Assembly (NCBI RefSeq): GCF_045277565.1
Contig: NZ_CP123584.1
Location: forward strand, 4,092,001 to 4,156,000
Source of the DNA: Aliisedimentitalea scapharcae
GTDB taxonomy: Bacteria > Pseudomonadota > Alphaproteobacteria > Rhodobacterales > Rhodobacteraceae
Length of the DNA: 64,000 bases
Direction: 5' to 3'
Shown: in pieces, positions 24,160-32,879 of the stretch
Layout of the letters: every line of letters starts with the position of its first letter
Numbering within the stretch: the stretch's first letter is position 1
Notes under the pieces: generated by a model
What the model was told of the DNA's origin: nothing
The model's input: only the letters and a program-made list of their open reading frames with translations
Databases searched by the model: none
Program-made: the position numbers and the translations under genes

Positions 24160-25203
24160 ATGACGATCCAATTCAACGACGAAACCTTTCGCGACGATTT
24201 CACGTTTCGAAATTCACCCAAAGCGATCCAACGCTTCCCCTTTCCGTTTCACGAAGACAGCTACATGTATTCGGTGAATCTGGAACCACATCTATCAACC
24301 CGTCCGGGCTCACCTTTCGAGTTCGCCTTTGACGTCGATGAACACTATGTCGCCGAGATGCGCGACCGGGCCCAGGTTCTGGCGGATGACCCGCTGAGGT
24401 GCCAATCGCTGCCGCATATGACGTTGGCAGGCTGGGATCTGGTCGAATATATCATGGAGGCCAAAGCCCGCGACTATCCGGACTTGTTCGAATTGCACAA
24501 GGACGGAGATCGCTGGCGTTGGATCAACAAGCCGCTGGGCATTGATGACACCTTCACTTTCCTCGATGAAAGCACCCTGCCCTATGGGCCGATGGAATAT
24601 ATCACCCGTCAAACCCAAGGCGATTTTGCCCTTCTGGATCAACGCGATGACAACCTGTGGATGGACGCCGGAATGGTCACCACCCAGGCGGATTGGTCCC
24701 TGGATTTCGACATCGGCATGAACTTCTTTGAATGGCATGCGCCCGTGCCCAAGGCCAATGAAATGGGCATTTTTGTGCGTGCGTTGAAATTCCTGCTGAA
24801 CCTACAGCAGGGCGCGCCGGTGCGCCGCCTGAACTGGACGATGACCGTGAATCCGCTGCTCGATACCAGCCCCGAGAACTATCATAAATGGGGGACGATG
24901 AAGACCGGGCTGACCATGGACAACATCGGTGAAAAACAGCACCTGCGGGTTGAGCTGCAAACTTTGTTCCGCCTGCCAAGGTCGAACGCGATCTGCTTTC
25001 CGATCCGGGCGTATCTGGGCAGCTTCAATGATCTGGTCAGCGTACCCAAATGGGGCCGCCGCCTGCACCGTGTCATCCGCGATTTGCCTGAGGAACTGGC
25101 AACCTACAAAGGGTTCATCGACAATCGCCCTCTTATGGTCGAATGGCTGTCGCAATACGATGATGGGGCTCCGACCTCGGACGGTATTTTCCCGGACGAT
25201 TGA
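24160..25203 (+). CDS. dmmC: Dimethylamine monooxygenase haem subunit (DUF3445 / HODM alpha-like)
   Basis: 347 residues of the DUF3445 family, the haem-containing PAS-fold subunit of heme-dependent oxidative N-demethylase. Seen: RFPFPFHEDSYMYSVNLEPH, DDPLRCQSLPHMTLAGWDLV, FALLDQRDDNLWMDAGMVTT, MNFFEWHAPVPKANEMGIF, the Arg/Asn-rich NWTMTVNPLLDTS and HLRVELQTLFRLPRSNAICF. It carries out the oxygen-dependent demethylation of dimethylamine to methylamine. The ATG follows AAGGGAGAGATGACGCA. It is the last gene of dmmDABC; the following gap holds GC-rich hairpins. Confidence 0.88.
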   Translation: MTIQFNDETFRDDFTFRNSPKAIQRFPFPFHEDSYMYSVNLEPHLSTRPGSPFEFAFDVDEHYVAEMRDRAQVLADDPLRCQSLPHMTLAGWDLVEYIMEAKARDYPDLFELHKDGDRWRWINKPLGIDDTFTFLDESTLPYGPMEYITRQTQGDFALLDQRDDNLWMDAGMVTTQADWSLDFDIGMNFFEWHAPVPKANEMGIFVRALKFLLNLQQGAPVRRLNWTMTVNPLLDTSPENYHKWGTMKTGLTMDNIGEKQHLRVELQTLFRLPRSNAICFPIRAYLGSFNDLVSVPKWGRRLHRVIRDLPEELATYKGFIDNRPLMVEWLSQYDDGAPTSDGIFPDD

Positions 25204-25385
25204 TCCGGTTCAACTCAGGCATTCGGCAACGCCTCCCCGTTTTCGAGTGCCCTTTGACTGCCGATGTGCTCCCCCGCATCGGCAGTTTTGGTTTGTCACC
25301 CATCAAGATCACCGGAAATCTCCCGCCCTTGCGCTGTCTGATGGCGACGCCCTACGACAATGCAGCGTTGGGCCAAGCCCCCTGC

Positions 25386-25481
25386 CCGTTTAACGGGCTG
25401 GGGGCCGTGTCAGCGCCGTGCATCGCCGTGCACCCACACGGCGATGCACGGCCCAACGGGAGGACGCCCCCGAATGGGGGC
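25386..25481. repeat. Cluster of three GC-rich hairpins between dmmC and the XRE regulator
   Basis: The 315-bp convergent gap (25204-25518) holds CCCGTTTAACGGG (25386-25398), a perfect 16-bp inverted repeat with arms 25415-25430 and 25437-25452 around a 6-nt loop, and GCCCCCGAATGGGGGC (25466-25481). No U-run follows any stem. The dense arrangement resembles a dispersed intergenic repeat more than a simple terminator; it could end both convergent transcripts. The first 180 bp of the gap show nothing recognisable. Confidence 0.65.
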
Positions 25482-25518
25482 TAACGACGGACGGGAGCCC
25501 TCCGGGCCTGTCGCTTCG

Positions 25519-26175
25519 TCAATTGGACTGTGGGTATGAGATGATCGACAGATACCGGGCCGGCAGTTCAACGAGCACTTCGGGTCCGTGCGGAGCATCA
25601 GCGTCAAAGAACAGTGTATCCCCAGGCTTAAGGGCAAACACCTGATCTCCATGACGATAATTCACCTCGCCCTCCAACATGTAAAGCATCTCAATCCCTT
25701 CGTGTTGAAAGGTTGGAAAGACGTCGGATGTTTCAGACAGGGTGATCAGATAGGGTTCGACCACAACACCACTCGCATTGGCTCCAAGATGACCCAGGAG
25801 GTTGTATTGATGCCCGGCACGCGTACCCGCGCGTTCCATCTCGACACCAGCGCCTTCTTTTGTGTGTACCGCGTCCCGTTGCTCTTCAAAACGACGAAAA
25901 AAGGACGTTATTGGCACGCTCAGCGCATTGGCCAAAAGCTGCAAGGTTGTCAGAGACGGCGATGTGTTTCCGTTTTCGATCTTGGAAAGCATTCCAATCG
26001 ACAGCCCAGTCAGATTGGCCAATTCCGCAACGGTAATCCCCTGCTGTCTGCGAAAGGCTCGAACTTCGCGCCCGATCGCGACTTCCAGAACTTTTTCCGA
26101 CCCTTCGCGAACCCGATGTGGATCCTGGGACAGGTTTGCAGGTGCCGTTGATGACTCTTCTTTTGGTTTGGCCAC
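25519..26175 (-). CDS. XRE-family regulator with C-terminal cupin domain
   Basis: 218 residues from the GTG at 26175 (site AAGGAAAACTCAGA). A longer frame to a GTG at 26205 has no ribosome site. The helix-turn-helix spans about residues 35-90 (QGITVAELANLTGLSIGMLS, KIENGNTSPSLTTLQLLANA). The cupin covers about residues 145-215 (EMLYMLEGEVNYRHGDQVFA, LKPGDTLFFDADAPHGPE). Such proteins sense small metabolites through the cupin and often control amine or amino-acid catabolism. It is convergent with dmmDABC, and its upstream region carries GGAAATTC, close to the AGAAATTC box of dmmD, tmm and amt, so it may control them and itself. The ligand is unknown. Confidence 0.82.
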   Translation of the reverse strand: MAKPKEESSTAPANLSQDPHRVREGSEKVLEVAIGREVRAFRRQQGITVAELANLTGLSIGMLSKIENGNTSPSLTTLQLLANALSVPITSFFRRFEEQRDAVHTKEGAGVEMERAGTRAGHQYNLLGHLGANASGVVVEPYLITLSETSDVFPTFQHEGIEMLYMLEGEVNYRHGDQVFALKPGDTLFFDADAPHGPEVLVELPARYLSIISYPQSN

Positions 26176-26358
26176 TCTGAGTTTTCCTTGTATTTTGCTC
26201 CGCACTCGTTCGGGTGAGGGTGAAAGCTGAAAGTCTTTCTGCGCGGCACACTCTGTTGAAAATTATTTTACTGTCATTACTAGGATTGGAGAATTTCCAT
26301 ACAAACGCAACCTGTTTCTTTCCTGCCTCTTTCTTTGGCGTTTCTCCGGAGGAAAAAA
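26176..26358 (-). promoter_or_regulatory. Upstream region of the XRE-cupin gene
   Basis: An AT-rich gap holding, on the minus strand, GGAAATTC (26298-26291) and the near-palindromic GTAAAATAATTTTC further down. No clear -35/-10 pair. The GGAAATTC resembles the box in the dmmD, tmm and amt promoters. Confidence 0.35.
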
Positions 26359-26383
26359 GGCCGGGCACATACGTAGCCCGGCC
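26359..26383 (-). terminator. Rho-independent terminator of the Liv-type ABC operon
   Basis: GGCCGGGC and GCCCGGCC form an 8-bp GC stem with a 9-nt loop; TTTTTTCC follows on the minus strand. It lies 31 bp past the stop of the TPR-like gene and ends the transcript that includes the first ABC transporter. Confidence 0.88.
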
Positions 26384-26413
26384 AGTCTGGGATAAAGAGG
26401 AAAGCGATGCGCG

Positions 26414-27034
26414 TCATGCATCCAGGATCAACAAACAGGCCCCCAATATCTTGCGGGTGTCATCATAGACATTGGGACGTTCTCCCCGCCAACGAGACGC
26501 GTGGCGGTGCCCGGATGGGCGCCCGCTGGTCAATTCACGCAGTGTCATTTCAGTTTCATCAGCGATCAACCCAATGCGCGTCTTGAGATTATTGTGAAAG
26601 GTATCGCGGTGCAGGGCTTCCATTCGCAAATGGAACAGTGACGAACGACTGCGGGGCAACACCCGCATATTCTGAACCGCATGATGTGCCCCCTTCCAGA
26701 TTTGGAGGGCCTGTTTCTGATACGTCTCGGATGCAGCGTGATTGCCCCTGGCCTGCTCCACAATCGCCAGATTTGCGACACTTGCAGCGCGCCGTACATC
26801 TGTCGCGTCAAACCGGTATCGCGCCACCAGGTCAGCCAGCTTGAACAGGCGTGCTGACCGTGACCGCGACGCCTTGCGCGGTGTCGCGTCCCAAGCAGCA
26901 AGCGCACGCTCCATCAGCCGCTCCCAGATCACATCGGATCGTGTCCAACCAGCCTCCAGCGCAACCTTCATATCGCTGTCAGGCTTAAATCCCCAGATAA
27001 GCGGCTCGAACGTGTTCGTTATCGTGAAGCTCAT
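26414..27034 (-). CDS. Helical-repeat (TPR-like) protein at the end of the ABC operon
   Basis: 206 residues, no family recognised. The middle (about residues 60-135) is strongly helical with TPR-like spacing (SARLFKLADLVARYRFDATD, ASVANLAIVEQARGNHAASE, TYQKQALQIWKGAHHAVQNM). It has no signal peptide or membrane segment. The start MSFTITNTFEP at 27034 follows GGAGGGACCCGCAA and lies 50 bp inside the end of the ATPase gene in another frame, so it is translationally linked to the transporter. It ends before a strong terminator. Its function is unknown; it could be an adaptor or an enzyme for the imported compound. Confidence 0.7.
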   Translation of the reverse strand: MSFTITNTFEPLIWGFKPDSDMKVALEAGWTRSDVIWERLMERALAAWDATPRKASRSRSARLFKLADLVARYRFDATDVRRAASVANLAIVEQARGNHAASETYQKQALQIWKGAHHAVQNMRVLPRSRSSLFHLRMEALHRDTFHNNLKTRIGLIADETEMTLRELTSGRPSGHRHASRWRGERPNVYDDTRKILGACLLILDA

Positions 27035-27692
27035 TTGCGGGTCCCTCCAAAGCTGCGTTTCCGGTTTCCAAAACATAGGCATAATCCGCCAGTTCCAGCG
27101 CCAATTCGGCGTTTTGTTCGACCAGCACCACAGACAGGCCCTGTTCGTTGATCTCTTCGACAATCTGGGCGATCTCTTCGACGATCACCGGTGCCAGCCC
27201 CATCGACGGTTCATCCATTAGCAAAAGACGAGGTTTAGACATCAAGGCCCGCCCGATCGCCAACATCTGTTGCTCCCCACCGGACATGGTTTTGGCCAGC
27301 TGGGTCCGACGCTCACGCAGGCGTGGAAAGCGGTGAAAGACACCCTCCAGGTCGGTCTCCACACCTTCCTTGTCATTCCGCAGAAATGCGCCGGTTCGCA
27401 GGTTTTCCTCAACCGTCATATCGGGAAAGACGCGCCGCCCTTCGGGCACGTGGGCGATACCGTTTGCCACGACCTTGTGTGCCGGCAAATGGTCAATACG
27501 TTTGCCTTCGAACAGGATCTCACCACTGGTTATCGGCATCATGCCCGACATCGCTCGCAATGTTGTGGTCTTGCCTGCTCCATTGCCTCCGATAATGGTC
27601 ACGATCTTGCCTGTCGGAACCGAAATAGAAATGTCCCGAATGGCGTTGATCTTGCCATAGTTGACGGCGATGTTCTTCATCTCAAGCAACAT
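26985..27692 (-). CDS. Branched-chain-type ABC transporter ATPase (LivF-like)
   Basis: 235 residues. Walker A is GGNGAGKTT (about residues 36-44), followed by VPEGRRVFPDMTVEENL, the ABC signature MSGGEQQMLAIGRALMS and Walker B LLLMDEPSMGLAP. The length and the Q-loop sequence are typical of LivF. The ATG at 27692 follows GGGAGGTGCACGCC and overlaps the LivG-like gene by 11 bp; a GTG three codons upstream overlaps the ribosome site. It powers import with the LivG-, LivM- and LivH-like proteins. The substrate is not deducible from the ATPase. Confidence 0.9.
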   Translation of the reverse strand: MLLEMKNIAVNYGKINAIRDISISVPTGKIVTIIGGNGAGKTTTLRAMSGMMPITSGEILFEGKRIDHLPAHKVVANGIAHVPEGRRVFPDMTVEENLRTGAFLRNDKEGVETDLEGVFHRFPRLRERRTQLAKTMSGGEQQMLAIGRALMSKPRLLLMDEPSMGLAPVIVEEIAQIVEEINEQGLSVVLVEQNAELALELADYAYVLETGNAALEGPANELHDNEHVRAAYLGI

Positions 27693-28449
27693 GGCGTGCA
27701 CCTCCCAGATAGGCTTCTATGACGGCAGGGTGGTTACGGATTTCCTTGGGACCACCTTCGGCCAGAAACTTCCCGAAACTCATGCAGGTGATATTGTCAC
27801 ACAGCCCCATGATCGCCTGCATGTCATGCTCGACGATCAGGATGGTGATACCATCCGCCTTGAGCCGCTCCATCAAATCCATCATCTGGCGTGTTTCTTC
27901 CGGGTTCATTCCGGTGAACGGTTCATCCAGCAGGATTACATCCGGGTGGCTGGCATATGCTACGGCCATGCCCAGCGCCCGCTGGTGCCCGTGGCTGAGG
28001 TCTCCGGCACGTTCGCTCAACAATCCATCCAGACCAAAGAACTCCAACGCCTCGCGGGCCCGGGCTTCGGCTCCGTGCCGATCCTCTGCATCCCAGCCGA
28101 TGATGGCGGCAAAGATGTTGGGGCGGAACGGCATATGTGTCCCGACCAACGCGTTTTCCAACACCGTCAGCTCGGCAAACAGAGTCGAATGCTGGAACGT
28201 GCGCACAACACCGCGTCGGGCCACTTCGTGCATCTTCAGGCCCGAGATATCTTCACCCCGCAACAATACCTGTCCTTCGGTCGGCTTGTAGAACCCCGAA
28301 ATCATGTTGAAGGTCGTGGTCTTGCCCGCTCCATTTGGACCGATCAAACCGTGGATTGTGCCATGTTCAACCTTGAACGACAGGTTATCCACCGCGGTCA
28401 GACCGCCAAACCGCATGGTCAGGTCTTTGACTTCCAGGAAATTGGTCAT
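27682..28449 (-). CDS. Branched-chain-type ABC transporter ATPase (LivG-like)
   Basis: 255 residues with Walker A GPNGAGKTT (about residue 38), the LivG-type FQHSTLFAELTVLENALVG, signature LSHGHQRALGMAVAYAS and Walker B VILLDEPFTGMNPEE. The second ATPase of the importer, it overlaps both neighbours by a few bases (4 bp with the LivM-like gene, 11 bp with the LivF-like gene), as expected for a tightly coupled operon. Confidence 0.9.
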   Translation of the reverse strand: MTNFLEVKDLTMRFGGLTAVDNLSFKVEHGTIHGLIGPNGAGKTTTFNMISGFYKPTEGQVLLRGEDISGLKMHEVARRGVVRTFQHSTLFAELTVLENALVGTHMPFRPNIFAAIIGWDAEDRHGAEARAREALEFFGLDGLLSERAGDLSHGHQRALGMAVAYASHPDVILLDEPFTGMNPEETRQMMDLMERLKADGITILIVEHDMQAIMGLCDNITCMSFGKFLAEGGPKEIRNHPAVIEAYLGGARHVA

Positions 28450-29426
28450 TCTGCCGGGCTCCTCTGTGCGGTACCGTTCGCGGCCTTTTTCTGGGTGATT
28501 TTCTGGACGATGCTTTCAAGGCCGTTGGGCAAAAACAGGATCGACAGGATCATGATCGCGCCATAAATCAGCGGCCGCATCTGTTCGAGGCCCAGTTCGC
28601 GCAGGACGATTTCGTTCAGAACAGTTAGCACCACACAGCCCAGGATCGGACCATAGAAAGTCGCGGTGCCCCCAACAATCGCCCAGGTCAGCACATAGAC
28701 CATCAGGTCGATGTCAAAGGCGTTGGGATTGATCGTTCCAATGTAATGCGCCAGCAGCGCCCCCGAGATCCCCGCAAACCCTGATGCAATGGCAAAGGCC
28801 AACGTGCGGTACGCGCGAACATTAACCCCCGAAGCCTGGGCCAGTTTGTCCTGCCAATGAACCGCATGGAAGGTCAGGCCAACCGGCGACTTCTCAATCC
28901 GCCACAGTATCCACAGGCAGACAGCAACCACGACAGCGGCAAAGTAGTAATAGGAGGTGGGTTCAAAGAAATCGAACTGGTAGAAACCGACCGAGAAATC
29001 GGGCATCGGGTCGATCCCCTTGATCCCTTTGGCACCGCCAAACGGGTCGCGAAACCGCTTCCACAACAAACGAATGATTTCACCCGCTGCGAACGAGCCA
29101 ATCAGAAAATAGAACCCTTTCATCCGGAACAATGGGAACGATAGAACCACCGCGATCAGAGCCGCAGAAATCCCCCCCAAAAGCATCGAAACCGGAACAT
29201 AGACGCCAAACCTCTTGGTCAAGAGAGCCGAAGTATAAGCCCCCACGCCCATGATCACCACGTGTCCCAAAGACCACTCTCCGGTCAGCGTCAACAGACG
29301 GTACGAGGCAACCAGCAGCACGTTGATTGTCAAGAAGACCAGAATTTCCTGCTGCGAAAAGCTGAGCCCGTGCGGCAGGAGAACAAGCCCGACCAGCACC
29401 GCAATCCATATCAGTAACTTAGGCAC
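28446..29426 (-). CDS. Branched-chain-type ABC transporter permease (LivM-like)
   Basis: 326 residues from the GTG at 29426 (GGGAG eight bases before), giving MPKLLIWIAVLVGLVLLPHG. A GTG at 29435 or a TTG at 29441 is possible. About nine hydrophobic segments are present, with the LivM motifs LLTLTGEWSLGHVVIMGVGA, GFYFLIGSFAAGEIIRLLWK and the cytoplasmic loop KLAQASGVNVRAYRTLAFAI that meets the ATPase. It overlaps both livG- and livH-like genes. It forms the membrane channel with the LivH-like protein. Confidence 0.88.
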   Translation of the reverse strand: MPKLLIWIAVLVGLVLLPHGLSFSQQEILVFLTINVLLVASYRLLTLTGEWSLGHVVIMGVGAYTSALLTKRFGVYVPVSMLLGGISAALIAVVLSFPLFRMKGFYFLIGSFAAGEIIRLLWKRFRDPFGGAKGIKGIDPMPDFSVGFYQFDFFEPTSYYYFAAVVVAVCLWILWRIEKSPVGLTFHAVHWQDKLAQASGVNVRAYRTLAFAIASGFAGISGALLAHYIGTINPNAFDIDLMVYVLTWAIVGGTATFYGPILGCVVLTVLNEIVLRELGLEQMRPLIYGAIMILSILFLPNGLESIVQKITQKKAANGTAQRSPAE

Positions 29427-30288
29427 GATCCGCACTCCCAAACAGGCCGGTCGGTTTCACGATCAGCACAATCAGCATCAGACACAGCCCGGTTATGTCG
29501 GCGAGCACACCATCATAAAAGGTGGTCACAAAGGTATGAACGAAGGCATACGCGACCGAGGCAATGATCGCCCCTTCGAGCGAGCCAACCCCGCCCACAA
29601 TGATCACGATAAATGCGGTTACGATCACGGAATGCCCCATATGCGGGTTCACGGACACCAAGGGGGCAGTCAATGCACCCGCAATTCCCGCCAGACCGGC
29701 ACCAATGAACATGGCAATCTTGGCAGTTTGGGTGATCGAAATCCCCTGCAGTGCGGCCGCTTCTGGGTCCTGGGCCGATGCGCGCAGCGCCCAGCCGAAT
29801 TTGGTCCGTTTCAGGAAATACCAAAGGACGCTCAGCAGCGCGACGCTGGCGACGATCACATACAGCCGGGCAACCGGCAGACGTACCTTGTCCGAAAATT
29901 GAATCACTTCCTGTGTGACCGGTGGAATATGTTCCATCCGAACGCCGAACCCCATGACCGCAAGGGCCTGAAGGATCATCAGGAACCCGATCGAGGCCAC
30001 CAACCCGCCCAGCGGATTGTCCTTGAGAGGTCGAAACAGCGCCCGCTCCATCAGCAGACCCAGACAGCCCACAAAGACAAGGCCGATTGCAACAGCGACG
30101 AAAAACGGCACATGCATTTTTGCATAGAGCGCCACAATTGCGTAGGCACCCGCCATGAAAAGCTCGCCATGGGCAAAGTTAACAACCCCCATGACACCAA
30201 AGATGAGCACAAGTCCCACGGCAACGAGAGAAATGTAGCTCGCAGCATACACGGCATTGAGGCCGGTCTGCGCCAGAAGTTCCAACAT
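29419..30288 (-). CDS. Branched-chain-type ABC transporter permease (LivH-like)
   Basis: 289 residues from the ATG at 30288 (MLELLAQTGLNAVYAASYIS). A GTG ten codons upstream would add an unusual N terminus. Motifs: LVLIFGVMGVVNFAHGELFM (about residue 26, typical of LivH), GWALRASAQDPEAAALQGIS (ATPase-contact loop) and IVIIVGGVGSLEGAIIASVA. Eight or so membrane segments. It lies between the binding-protein gene (74 bp upstream) and the LivM-like gene. Confidence 0.88.
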   Translation of the reverse strand: MLELLAQTGLNAVYAASYISLVAVGLVLIFGVMGVVNFAHGELFMAGAYAIVALYAKMHVPFFVAVAIGLVFVGCLGLLMERALFRPLKDNPLGGLVASIGFLMILQALAVMGFGVRMEHIPPVTQEVIQFSDKVRLPVARLYVIVASVALLSVLWYFLKRTKFGWALRASAQDPEAAALQGISITQTAKIAMFIGAGLAGIAGALTAPLVSVNPHMGHSVIVTAFIVIIVGGVGSLEGAIIASVAYAFVHTFVTTFYDGVLADITGLCLMLIVLIVKPTGLFGSADRA

Positions 30289-30362
30289 CGGAAAAGTCTC
30301 TATATGTAGTCGATACACGGTGCAGGTTGTCCTGCACCGCCTTGAGGCTTAGGCCGGGGTGA

Positions 30363-31655
30363 TCAGCTGCGCTGATCCCACATCTGGTCGTATGCCTTCA
30401 TGTGCTTGATCAGCAGATCGCCATGTTTGGCGTACCAATCGGGGATCGAACGAAATCCTTTGATCCGGGCTTTGCCACCTTCGATCGCAACAACTGGCCA
30501 GTCACCGACCAGCGCATTGTCGATCCCGAACAGTTCGGTACCCCACCATGCCGCATCGCCAAAGGCATGGGCACCCTTGCCGCCATCCTTCATTGCTGTT
30601 GTTACAGCATCCGGATCTGATGACCCTGCTTTTTCAGCCGCAGCCTTCCACAGGTCCATGATCGAGGCATATTCCCAACTTACCGCTCCCCATTGTCCGG
30701 GATGGCGTTTGTTGAATTCGGCATAGAACCCATTGGGATCGGTAAAGTTGATATTGTCCGCGTTCAGGGCCGGGTCATCGAAATCGGGGAACTGGAAGAT
30801 GAATCCTTCCATGAACTCTTCCGAGGTCTTGGCAATCATCTGGTCATAGAAGTCGGCCGTACAGCTGATGATCTGTCCCTTGAAACCCTGCTGGTACAAT
30901 TGTTCCGCGATTGGATGCACGTAATCCGAATAACAGGTATCCAAACAGACGATGTCCGGGTTCTTGCTGATCAAACGGGTCACGACTGGCGCAAAGTCGG
31001 TAGTTGCCGGGTCAAACAACAGCGGGTCGTCCAGCATTTCGATGCCCGCGGCCTCGAACGCGGCCAAATAGGTCGCAACCGATGGCAGACCCAGCGCGTC
31101 ATCCTGGGCGCACATCACTGCGGTTTTCAGATCGGGTTTGTTTTCCGCCAACCATTCAACACCAGTCACATTATAGATCGGGTGCACTTCGGCAGGCGCA
31201 ATCAGCGTGTTGGTGTCCGGTGACAGATCAGACGGCAACAGGGTCGAAAACAACATGCCGGTCTTGTCAGCAACCGGTTGCACGCCAGGCCAAGTATCTC
31301 CACCCAGCATCATGATAAAGCTGACACCATCTTCGCGGATCAGCTTGGTCGCGCCTGTGCGGGCCTTGGCTGGATCGTATTCGTTGTCATAGGACACGAA
31401 TTCAACCTTGTGCATCCCATCGTCCAGCTTGATCCCGCCAGCCGCGTTAACGCGTTCGGCCCAGATTTCACACCCGTCCAGACCGGGTTTCCCCCATGCG
31501 GCGACCGCGCCGGTCAGTGGGGCCAGAAAGCCGATCTTGATTGTATCCCCCGCTGCAAGCGACATACCGGGCAAGCCAGCGCTCATCGCCGTGGCTGCCG
31601 TCGATTTGAGGAAGGTCCGCCTGGTCAATCCGGACTTCACGATCTTGGAAATCAT
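30363..31655 (-). CDS. ABC transporter substrate-binding protein with Tat-type signal
   Basis: 430 residues, type I periplasmic binding protein of the Leu/Ile/Val-amide-urea group. The N terminus has a twin-arginine motif and hydrophobic core (LTRRTFLKSTAATAMSAGLP, about residues 10-29) ending AGMSLAAGD-like, so the mature protein starts near residue 36 with IKIGFLAPLTGAVAAWGKPG. The ATG at 31655 follows CGGGAGAATGAA. It heads the first Liv-type operon. It is a paralogue of the signal-less protein encoded at 32867-34177. The adjacency to tmm and dmm suggests a nitrogenous substrate, but the ligand is not shown by the sequence; the TMAO-specific importer TmoXVW is a different family. Confidence 0.85.
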   Translation of the reverse strand: MISKIVKSGLTRRTFLKSTAATAMSAGLPGMSLAAGDTIKIGFLAPLTGAVAAWGKPGLDGCEIWAERVNAAGGIKLDDGMHKVEFVSYDNEYDPAKARTGATKLIREDGVSFIMMLGGDTWPGVQPVADKTGMLFSTLLPSDLSPDTNTLIAPAEVHPIYNVTGVEWLAENKPDLKTAVMCAQDDALGLPSVATYLAAFEAAGIEMLDDPLLFDPATTDFAPVVTRLISKNPDIVCLDTCYSDYVHPIAEQLYQQGFKGQIISCTADFYDQMIAKTSEEFMEGFIFQFPDFDDPALNADNINFTDPNGFYAEFNKRHPGQWGAVSWEYASIMDLWKAAAEKAGSSDPDAVTTAMKDGGKGAHAFGDAAWWGTELFGIDNALVGDWPVVAIEGGKARIKGFRSIPDWYAKHGDLLIKHMKAYDQMWDQRS

Positions 31656-31756
31656 TTCATTCTCCCGTGTTGGTACCGCCTGCGTTCCAAGCGGCCAGAA
31701 AAGATGTGAGACCTGTCGCCTTTTGGCGTCTCGTTTTTTCAATTTCACAGCTCACA

Positions 31757-31992
31757 GAACCAATAAGGCACCACTGAACCAGTTTGAGGAAATTGGTTTG
31801 GTCTCAGCTCGACGCTAGCAGAAGGTTCTTTCACCAACAAGAAATTTTATTTCTTTTTGGTACATCTTTTAGAACCAATTCAGGAACCAGATAACGTTCC
31901 GGGCAGGAACTATGGCAATACCTTCCTGTTATTACGCGATATTTTCCAACCACGCACAGTCGCGCAACAAGTACCAATTAAGAGACCAATTG
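31757..31992. promoter_or_regulatory. Repeated ACCAA/TTGGT sites between binding-protein gene and gntR
   Basis: The 495-bp gap (31656-32150) contains many half-sites of one kind: GAACCAAT (31757), GAACCAG (31776), AATTGGTTTGGTCTC (31791-31805), TTTTTGGTAC (ending 31863), GAACCAATT (31872), GGAACCAG (31883), GTACCAATT (31971) and GAGACCAATTG (31982-31992). A separate palindrome, AAGAAATTTTATTTCTT, lies at 31839-31855. FadR-subfamily GntR proteins bind TTGGT..ACCAA-type sites, so autoregulation by the divergent GntR gene and control of the transporter are plausible. The segment 31993-32150 shows no recognisable feature. Confidence 0.55.
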
Positions 31993-32150
31993 CCCCTAGA
32001 CACTTGCCAATTCAATGAGCGACGCCTATCGTTTAGGCACTGAACAAGGATCGTTAGCTTGCGAAAGCATCGAAACACCAGCTATGAGCAGCCACCATCG
32101 CCTGCGGCAAATCATTCAGATTCTCTGAGGCAACCCGCCGAGTACACACA

Positions 32151-32879
32151 ATGCGAAATGAAGATACGGCCACGACAACTCAGATCCTGACCACCCATTC
32201 GGTCGGGGCAACGGTCCAAGTTGTGATCGACACGTTGTTTGCACGGATCAAGGCCGGAAATTACCCTGTAGATACGCGCCTCCCGTCGGAACGCACTCTA
32301 GCATCGGAATTGGGCGTTGCCCGCAATACTGTCCGCGAGGCGTTGGATGTCCTGGAAAGCCGCGATGTCATTCATCGCAGGCCGGGATCAGGCAGTTTCG
32401 TCAAATTCCATTCAGACCCAAAACCAGAGAGCCCCTATTCCTCACTGGCCAAGGAGACCTCTCCTCTGGACCTGCTGGTCGTGCGCGGCATTTTAGAGCC
32501 CGAAATGGTGCGCTTGGCTGTGATCAACATGAACCCACGCCAGATCGACGAGCTGGATCAGGTGCTGTCACGTATCGAAACCGTGCGAACCGATGCCGCC
32601 GAATTCATCGAACAGGAAGAGAACCTGTATCGCAAGATTGCCGAAGGGACTGGCAACCCGTTGCTGGCGTCCTGTTATGAACTGTCAATCGAAGCCTGCC
32701 GCCTGAGCTATCGCACGGCGTTGCGCCGTCGCCACCTGACCCCGCAACGGATCCAGGAATATCAAAAACGATACAATACCTTGTTCAACGCCATCGCATC
32801 GCGTGATGTGGAATCAGCTGTGGAATTTATCAAGCTGCACCTGATCGAAGAACAAAAGCTGCTGCTTCAGGAAACCTGA
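32151..32879 (+). CDS. GntR-family regulator, FadR subfamily (FCD domain)
   Basis: 242 residues. The winged helix-turn-helix is near residues 18-85 (LPSERTLASELGVARNTVRE, ALDVLESRDVIHRRPGSGSF). The helical FCD domain follows (about residues 100-235). Metal-binding His residues usual in FCD proteins appear replaced (ENLYRKIAEGTGNP where FHxxI is usual; RYNTLFNAI where an H precedes), so the effector site may be metal-free as in FadR itself. It is divergent from the Liv-type binding protein and convergent, with 13-bp overlap, with the signal-less binding-protein paralogue. The many ACCAA sites around it suggest it controls the transporter and perhaps tmm and dmm. Confidence 0.85.
   Translation: MRNEDTATTTQILTTHSVGATVQVVIDTLFARIKAGNYPVDTRLPSERTLASELGVARNTVREALDVLESRDVIHRRPGSGSFVKFHSDPKPESPYSSLAKETSPLDLLVVRGILEPEMVRLAVINMNPRQIDELDQVLSRIETVRTDAAEFIEQEENLYRKIAEGTGNPLLASCYELSIEACRLSYRTALRRRHLTPQRIQEYQKRYNTLFNAIASRDVESAVEFIKLHLIEEQKLLLQET

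Noticed and set aside
25386..25481. Insertion-sequence end or MITE
   Set aside because: No transposase, no target-site duplication and no second terminal repeat were seen; described as a hairpin cluster.
26985..31655. Calling the first ABC system the TMAO transporter tmoXVW
   Set aside because: It has Liv-type permeases, two ATPases and a type I binding protein; TmoXVW is a glycine-betaine-type (OpuA/ProU-like) system with one permease and one ATPase.
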